Below, piece after piece: positions 59,401 through 64,000 of a stretch of 64,000 nucleotides of DNA. The number at the start of each line of letters is the position of its first letter. Within the stretch, counting starts at the first letter, position 1. Source of the stretch: Candidatus Uhrbacteria bacterium. Lineage in GTDB: Bacteria > Patescibacteriota > Patescibacteriia > 2-12-FULL-60-25. Where the stretch lies: contig JADZFU010000004.1 in NCBI GenBank assembly GCA_020854265.1, positions 1-64,000 on the forward strand, given 5' to 3'. The notes under the pieces are model-generated. The model made no database searches and had not been told where the DNA came from. It saw only the letters and a list, made by a program, of their open reading frames with translations. Made by a program: the position numbers and the translations under genes.

Positions 59401-62400
59401 CAGGTCACCGTGCTCGATCAAAGCAGTAATCAGATGAAAGATGAAAAATATTACTATGATGGACTTTCGTTTGGCAGCGTAGATAAGGGCAACCGCACAA
59501 AGGTAGAGGCGTGGAAAACGGCGAGTACGTATATCGATTCTCAAGCGATCTATAATAATTTTGGTTTGGTTGCGACGAGCACGGATCCGCGTGGAAAGGC
59601 ATCGACCTATACTTACGATGCATTCAATCTTTATCCAGCCACCACTACCAATCCATTAGGGCAGAAAACGCAGTATATCTACAATTACTCTGTCGGCGAG
59701 CCAAAACAGGTCATTGATCCCAATGGTCTTATCGCTGAAACCGTATACGATGGCTTAGGTCGCGTGACGGAAGTTTACGCACCGGATCCAGTCACGAGCT
59801 CTACTTTAAATCTTGTCCAGAGCCTTTCCTATACGGATACATCTGGCGCTTTCAGCATTAAAAATACGCAGCATCTCTCATCGACTTCAACAGCTGACAG
59901 TTATCTTTATCTTGATGGTCTAGGGAGACTCATCCAGAGCCGCCAACCCGCAGCTACTAGCACCGTGTTAGTCGTTAAGGATTTCTTCTTCAATAGCCTC
60001 GGTTTGCCAGCCGGTGAATCATTGCCGTATTTCTCTTCGGGTACTTCCCGGACCTCTGCCACAACTTCCGCGGCTATGCTCTCAAGTCTTACGTACGATA
60101 CGTTGCAGCGAGTGAAGACGAGCTCCAATATTCTCGGAAATACCACGACAACGCATAGCGATTGGAAGATAACGATCACTGATCCGAATGGGAAAACCAA
60201 AGATCTGGTTTATGATGCATACAATCGTCTCGTAGAGGTAAATGAGCACAATGCGACCTCAACGTATTACACCTACTATCAATATGACGGCGTTGGTAAT
60301 CTCAAAAAAATCACGGATGCATCCGGTAATGTGCGTAACTTTACCTATGACGGTCTTGGTCGTCGTTTAACCGCAGAAGATCTGCATTCAGTTGGTGATG
60401 GAACGTTTGGTTCATGGACCTACACGTATGACGATAGCGGTAATCTTACATCACTGGTCGATCCCAAGAGTCAAACCGTTAATTACACTTACGATGATGT
60501 CCACCGTCCATTAACCGAGGATTATACTGGACAAGCGGGGACTGAAGTTGCGTATACCTATGACAACTGTTCATTTGGTATCGGGAGCTTGTGTACGGCG
60601 AGTTCAACTCAGATCAGAATTCAGAACACATACAATCCGTTGCACTTAATTGCTTCCGAAACCAAGACTATTGATGGGGCAGATTATGTGACGCAGTACA
60701 CGTATGATCGGTTAGGGAACTTGCTTACAATGACGAATCCGGATAGTTCGCAAATCAAATACGATTATACAGGGGGCAGGTTCTTGAACGCTGTATCTAA
60801 AAAAGAAACAACCGATGTAGCGTTTGTTCCGATCGTGAGCTCCTTTGAGTATGCGCCGCATGAGCAAGTCTCAAAGATCGTATATTCTAATGGAGTTACG
60901 CAGGTAAATACGTATGATCCTGCTAAGTTGTATCGCTTGACCGGTAAGACCAGCGCTTTGCCGAATTTAAGTTATGCTCAAAACTTGAGCTACGTATATG
61001 ACGCGGTTGGCAATATCACCCAGCTTATTGAATCCGGTGCCACAAGCGTCCAGCGAACCATTAACTACGGCTACGATGATCTTTATCGTCTTACATCCGC
61101 AGTTGCGACGGGCACGGCTCCGGGTATTCAAGGCTACAACCAGACTTTCAGCTACGATGCCTTGGGTAATATCCTAACTTCCGATCAAGGGAGCTATACG
61201 TATGCCGGCACTTCATACGCTAATCCGCACGCAGCAACAGCGATCGGCGGACTTAGTCTCACATACGACAATAACGGCAACCTGACTGGAACGACCGGTT
61301 CTTCTACAAGCGCCCTCGCATGGGATTATCTCAATCGTCTCGATCAATATGCGGCTTCAGGCACCACTTCAACATACGCATATGATCCTTCAGGCGAGAG
61401 AATCAAGGTAGCCATCTCAACCGCTACAAGTACGATTACAACCTTCTATCCAAGCAAGTTCTACAACATCAGCTCTGGTACTCCTACAAAGCATGTCTTT
61501 GCTAACGGTATTGCTATTGCCACGATCATTGGAACCGGAGCCTCATCGACGGTCTCCTCAATCCTCACCGACCATCTTACAGGCTCAAATATCGTCACCG
61601 ATGCCTCCGGCACGATCATAGAGGCGTCAGACTACTATCCATACGGAGCTATTAGGATTGATGAACAAGCAGGCTTCAATGAGCAGAGGAAGTTTGCTGG
61701 GCATGAATTCGATCAAAGTACTGGGCTTCATTATATGAATGCGCGTTATCAGAACTCGAGCTCAGGCGGTTTTATTTCCCAGGACCCGATCATCATCTCA
61801 AAGCCCGAGAAGCTATTAGCCGATCCACAGCAGCAAAATTATTATAGCTATGCAAGGAATAATCCTATAAATAATATCGATCCGACGGGGTTGCTTACGG
61901 TTGTGATACCAGGGACTTGGTACAATCCTAGTGATTGGAGCCTGGGTGGTGCTAAAGGAGATTTTCTTTCCAGTGTGCAAAATACATTCCAGGATCGAAT
62001 GGTAGTCGTGAACAATCGATCGATTTGGTCTGGTGGAGATAATGATGCATCTCGACAAACAGCTGCAGAAGGAATATCGGAAGCTGTTAATAACTATCAA
62101 TTTGCTGATGGTGAAAAGTTAAACCTTGTTGGTCATAGCCATGGCGGAAATGTGGCGAATCTGGTTACAGGTATGGTTGACCGCCAGGTAGATAACCTCG
62201 TGACCCTGGGTACTCCTGTAATTAGTGGATATAGCGCAGATAGATCGAATGTAAAAAATCATGTGAATGTCTACTCGGGGCGTGATGCTGTTCAGGGCCA
62301 TGGCGGTAATCAGTTAAATATGTCTGCTTTCTTGGGGGCATTTTTTGGGGGACAGTCAGTGGGCGGAAATATAAAGGGCTGGCTTGATGGGAATGGTTTG

Positions 62401-62547
62401 GGTTGGGGTCAATTTGGAATAGCTGGTAGAGTTGTAGACGGCGCAACAAATATTAATTCAGGTTCTCGCGCATCAGATCCGTTCACTGAGCATGGTTCGT
62501 ACTTCGACTCGGCTGTATGGGACCAGGTTAAAAAAGATTTAAAATAG
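56479..62547 (+). CDS. YD/RHS-repeat polymorphic toxin with SpvB/TcB-like N-terminal region, FG-GAP/VCBS-like repeats, RHS core and alpha/beta-hydrolase (lipase-like) C-terminal tip
   Basis: GTG start; signal-like N-terminus; NLVYRYPISIPPGRSGLQPNYELVYESQ; DVNGDGLTDII repeats; many YDGLGR/YDxxGN YD repeats; core DHLTGSNIVTDASGTIIEASDYYPYGAIR...INNIDPTGLL, then VGHSHGGNVANLV. Confidence 0.92.
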   Translation: MSKNLFAAFRKMSIFFCVFSLLFSNIAPVLASDADMVSVQPVEDADIPSQTLDESTTVEGPTDPEIAVPSSEVNAIAEFSELEDTNKDDIKDSTDTKEPPEAEAASMRSIDDETESIIDRVLSQNLAKANQQNIQQNTGNLVYRYPISIPPGRSGLQPNYELVYESQASTLGSIYGANWSDNIPYIQRYAKKGVDRLYSTTTPQYFTSYWDGELTTTTNPVLYVARTENGDFRKYEFTSTTNQWLVTDKAGTRYTFGYSTSTRQDDPNDGTRVFKWMLEEMRDTNDNYIKYTYSKDSGVIYPASIIYTGNGVTDGIFQINFVTSTRTDTASSTNTGFNIVPKYLVSRIDVNSDGSLVRQYSLGYTTGDNGTRSLLSTVVESGRDEFSNTVTQPTTTFSYQTQVPGWSSSSTWYPPALLAPDTYQDIGYRVVDVNGDALADVIRGYYDGGSSYSYEAYINNGNGWTADSAWNPPVPFTQINKDLGCRILDVNGDGLTDIICSYWNGSWNSYSAHINNGNGWTADSAWNPPVVFNQVSGHDRGYKIADFNGDGLPDFVRSVAGANIYEAWINNGNGWTSDPSWYPPELLTSDTLRDRGWKVFDANADGLADLIRGYYDGSSYYYSAYINNGHGWTSDPTWKSPVVLSNYVTDDMGYRIMDVNGDSLPDMVRSYSAGGNYYEAWINNGRGWTSDSNWYPPVLLWISSGKDAAFKIADVDGDGMPDMIRSLISSPYVYEAWIDNGKANSLLSRITYPQGGNVSFVYKRAAQFRNENGGIANRAHVSIPTVSNIVVSDGLGNIATTTYAYNGGMYSYNNPFDSRFAGFASTTVVDPHGNVTKTFFHQGNASDSTQGEFTDNYFKIGKPYRIEKYDGSSNLFEKTINKWDSTSSTVASTTSAFVKLAQAVVYTYDGDSSHKDKAEAYTYDNINGNQTQKVEYGHVTGSDDGTFTDSGTDLVTTNISYASGATSSVIGAVKQVTVLDQSSNQMKDEKYYYDGLSFGSVDKGNRTKVEAWKTASTYIDSQAIYNNFGLVATSTDPRGKASTYTYDAFNLYPATTTNPLGQKTQYIYNYSVGEPKQVIDPNGLIAETVYDGLGRVTEVYAPDPVTSSTLNLVQSLSYTDTSGAFSIKNTQHLSSTSTADSYLYLDGLGRLIQSRQPAATSTVLVVKDFFFNSLGLPAGESLPYFSSGTSRTSATTSAAMLSSLTYDTLQRVKTSSNILGNTTTTHSDWKITITDPNGKTKDLVYDAYNRLVEVNEHNATSTYYTYYQYDGVGNLKKITDASGNVRNFTYDGLGRRLTAEDLHSVGDGTFGSWTYTYDDSGNLTSLVDPKSQTVNYTYDDVHRPLTEDYTGQAGTEVAYTYDNCSFGIGSLCTASSTQIRIQNTYNPLHLIASETKTIDGADYVTQYTYDRLGNLLTMTNPDSSQIKYDYTGGRFLNAVSKKETTDVAFVPIVSSFEYAPHEQVSKIVYSNGVTQVNTYDPAKLYRLTGKTSALPNLSYAQNLSYVYDAVGNITQLIESGATSVQRTINYGYDDLYRLTSAVATGTAPGIQGYNQTFSYDALGNILTSDQGSYTYAGTSYANPHAATAIGGLSLTYDNNGNLTGTTGSSTSALAWDYLNRLDQYAASGTTSTYAYDPSGERIKVAISTATSTITTFYPSKFYNISSGTPTKHVFANGIAIATIIGTGASSTVSSILTDHLTGSNIVTDASGTIIEASDYYPYGAIRIDEQAGFNEQRKFAGHEFDQSTGLHYMNARYQNSSSGGFISQDPIIISKPEKLLADPQQQNYYSYARNNPINNIDPTGLLTVVIPGTWYNPSDWSLGGAKGDFLSSVQNTFQDRMVVVNNRSIWSGGDNDASRQTAAEGISEAVNNYQFADGEKLNLVGHSHGGNVANLVTGMVDRQVDNLVTLGTPVISGYSADRSNVKNHVNVYSGRDAVQGHGGNQLNMSAFLGAFFGGQSVGGNIKGWLDGNGLGWGQFGIAGRVVDGATNINSGSRASDPFTEHGSYFDSAVWDQVKKDLK
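57700..58720 (+). repeat. Tandem FG-GAP/VCBS-like repeats within the RHS protein
   Basis: Several about 55-aa copies of (I/V)xDVNGDxLxDxxR.Y......YEA(W/Y)INNGxGWTxDxxWxPPVxL; a near-identical DNA stretch occurs at about 57853-57898 and 58020-58065. Confidence 0.85.
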
Positions 62548-62553
62548 TAATAT

Positions 62554-62850
62554 ATGAAAAACATACATCCATATTTCAAGATATTCGCTATATTTATTTT
62601 AGCAGCATGGTGCTTGTATGGGACGATTGCACCATTCTTTCGCCCCCATGCTATAAGTGATCCATTTGGATTCTTTGTAGTTTTCCTAACTCTGGTCCTT
62701 CCCGGTCAATTCCTTCTTTTTATTATTTCTTTTTTTGTAGGTTTAGAAAAAAAAGGAAATCAAAAAGTGTTGGGATGGGCAGGGGTTTTTATAAGCATAA
62801 TAACATTAATAGTAAATCTCGGAGTTGTTATCTGGAATTTTGCTCGATAA
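62554..62850 (+). CDS. Small multi-TM protein, candidate immunity protein for the lipase tip (copy 1)
   Basis: Starts 6 nt after the toxin stop; 98 aa with about 3 TM helices; paralogous to 63094..63378. Confidence 0.7.
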   Translation: MKNIHPYFKIFAIFILAAWCLYGTIAPFFRPHAISDPFGFFVVFLTLVLPGQFLLFIISFFVGLEKKGNQKVLGWAGVFISIITLIVNLGVVIWNFAR

Positions 62851-62892
62851 ATAGAAAAGGATACACTCCTTTGAATGAGAAGGGCCAATAGT

Positions 62893-63089
62893 GGCCACAA
62901 TAGCTGGTTCCGGAGCCTCATCGTGATGGGAGTGGTTTGGGTTGGGGTCAATTTGGAATAGCTGGTAGAGTTGTAGACGGCGCAATTAATATTAATTCAG
63001 GCATGCGAACTACAAATCCGATTTCTGAACATGGTTCGTATCTAGATCCCTCTGTATGGGATCAGGTCAATAAGAATCTTAAAAAGTAG
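62893..63089 (+). pseudogene. Displaced fragments: short RHS-core scrap joined to an orphan copy of the lipase-tip C-terminus
   Basis: gccacaatagctggttccggagcctcatcg resembles 61519-61549; 62925-63089 encodes DGSGLGWGQFGIAGRVVDGAININSGMRTTNPISEHGSYLDPSVWDQVNKNLKK*, paralogous to the toxin end (62386-62547). Confidence 0.85.
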
Positions 63090-63093
63090 AACT

Positions 63094-63378
63094 ATGAAAA
63101 ATTTTTATCTTTATGCGAGGTATTCAGTTATCCTATTCTTGATGGCTTGGTGTCTATACATTACTTTTGACCCGTTACGTTACCCGCTCGATCCTTTTGC
63201 CCTATTAATAGGCTATTCATTATACGCTGTTCCATTTGAGGTGCTATTATTTTTTGTTTCATTTTTAACGATAAATGACTCCAAAAGTCATAGAATGTGG
63301 GGGCTGATCGGCTTATCAACTAGTGCTATTTGTTTTCTTGCTAATATTTTTATTTTTCTTTGGAGTAGATATCAATAG
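63094..63378 (+). CDS. Small multi-TM protein, candidate immunity protein (copy 2, paralog)
   Basis: MKN...Y...FLMAWCLY.T..P...DPF...P...LLFFVSF shared with copy 1; follows the orphan toxin tail at the same spacing. Confidence 0.7.
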   Translation: MKNFYLYARYSVILFLMAWCLYITFDPLRYPLDPFALLIGYSLYAVPFEVLLFFVSFLTINDSKSHRMWGLIGLSTSAICFLANIFIFLWSRYQ

Positions 63379-63652
63379 CGGTACTGGAGTCTCGTCAACC
63401 GTCTCTTCCATCCTCACCGACCATCTCACAGGCTCAAATATCGTCACTGATGCCTCCGGAGCCATTATCGAGGCGTCAGACTACTATCCATACGGAGCTA
63501 TTAGGATCGATGACCAAACAGGCTTCAATGAGCAGAGGAAGTTTGCTGGGCATGAGTATGATGCAGATACGGGCATGAGCTACATGCGAGCGAGGTATTA
63601 CAATGGAAACTTTGGGAGGTTTGTGAGTCAGGATCCGGTGTTCTTGAAGTAG
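63379..63652 (+). pseudogene. Orphan RHS-core fragment
   Basis: GTGVSSTVSSILTDHLTGSNIVTDASGAIIEASDYYPYGAIRIDDQTGFNEQRKFAGHEYDADTGMSYMRARYYNGNFGRFVSQDPVFLK*; near-identical to about 61532-61790; no start of its own. Confidence 0.85.
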
Positions 63653-63720
63653 CTCAGTTGGATAGAGCAGCTGCCTTCTAAGCAGCAGGTCGGACGTTCG
63701 AATCGTCCCGGGGACACCAT
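63649..63720 (+). repeat. Right copy of the 72-bp tRNA-Arg repeat; truncated pseudo-tRNA (attR-like)
   Basis: Perfect match to 56317-56388, but the first six acceptor-stem nucleotides are replaced by RHS-core sequence. Confidence 0.9.
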
Positions 63721-63723
63721 GCA

Positions 63724-63751
63724 AAAACCCTCCGTGAGAATGGAGGGTTTT
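63724..63751. terminator. Intrinsic terminator
   Basis: aaaaccctccgtgagaatggagggtttt. Confidence 0.8.
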
Positions 63752-63754
63752 GAG

Positions 63755-64000
63755 TTATGTTCCTTTGAGCTTGTAGATCTTTTCCAGCCAAGCCAGGAAC
63801 CGTTTGTAGGCCGTGTGCCTTCCCCAGAATGTCGAGTATATGAATACAGGGATATCAGACTCGAGGGTGTGCTTGCTCGCACCTTGTATGGAGCTTTTTA
63901 CCTGGATCGGTATCTCGCCGCGATCCGTTTCCGCAACCAAGTCGATTTTGAGGCGATCTTCCTCGGCTGTTCCGCGGCGGATATTTTTGAGCCAGACGGG
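63755..64000 (-). CDS. Partial CDS (extends beyond window), PD-(D/E)xK nuclease-like C-terminal fragment
   Basis: Open to window end: PVWLKNIRRGTAEEDRLKIDLVAETDRGEIPIQVKSSIQGASKHTLESDIPVFIYSTFWGRHTAYKRFLAWLEKIYKLKGT; KIDLV...IPIQVKSS resembles a D...QxK core. Confidence 0.5.
   Translation of the reverse strand, partial: PVWLKNIRRGTAEEDRLKIDLVAETDRGEIPIQVKSSIQGASKHTLESDIPVFIYSTFWGRHTAYKRFLAWLEKIYKLKGT

Noticed and set aside
63649-63720. Second functional tRNA-Arg
   Set aside because: The 5' acceptor strand is replaced by RHS sequence (ttcttgaa), so the acceptor stem cannot form; treated as a tRNA remnant.
1-64000. CRISPR array or rRNA operon
   Set aside because: No short regularly spaced repeat array, cas gene or rRNA-like sequence was recognised anywhere in the window.

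Overview
This 64 kb window is a gene-dense bacterial chromosome segment. Compact gene layout, short operons, a shortened SMC and several familiar conserved-hypothetical families suggest a Patescibacteria/CPR-type genome; that assignment is inference from gene content only. The left 9 kb encodes a cell-surface set: a giant repeat protein with an internal S74-like chaperone and an acidic PEPEP tail, a LytR_C protein and a SpoIID-domain protein with Ig-like repeats. The middle is mostly housekeeping: clpP, nrnA-like, rbfA, smc, rpsP, khpA-like, trmD, P-type ATPase, icd, tsaD/tsaE, pilB-like, ftsH, rpsA, rsmI, metG, tatD, mutY, SNF2 helicase, ppa, lexA, a glycosyltransferase/sugar transferase cluster and xerC/D, plus four intact tRNAs (Glu, Ile, Gly, Arg). 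The most striking locus is 54.9-63.8 kb. It holds a 2022-aa YD/RHS polymorphic-toxin protein with a lipase-like C-terminal tip after the DPTGLL junction and an adjacent small multi-TM candidate immunity protein. A displaced second toxin tail, a paralogous immunity gene and an orphan RHS-core fragment follow. The array is bracketed by a perfect 72-bp direct repeat of tRNA-Arg(TCT), with the right copy truncated, as expected for an island integrated at a tRNA. A four-helix-bundle (S23/IVS-type) gene flanked by an inverted repeat sits just upstream. Other points of interest are an apparently hinge-less mini-SMC, a set of monocistronic orphan genes with C-ending codon bias and shared GAGG/TTGACA signals, a tandem-repeat lexA promoter and a predicted secreted MEMO-family protein. 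All calls come from reading the sequence; no searches were run.
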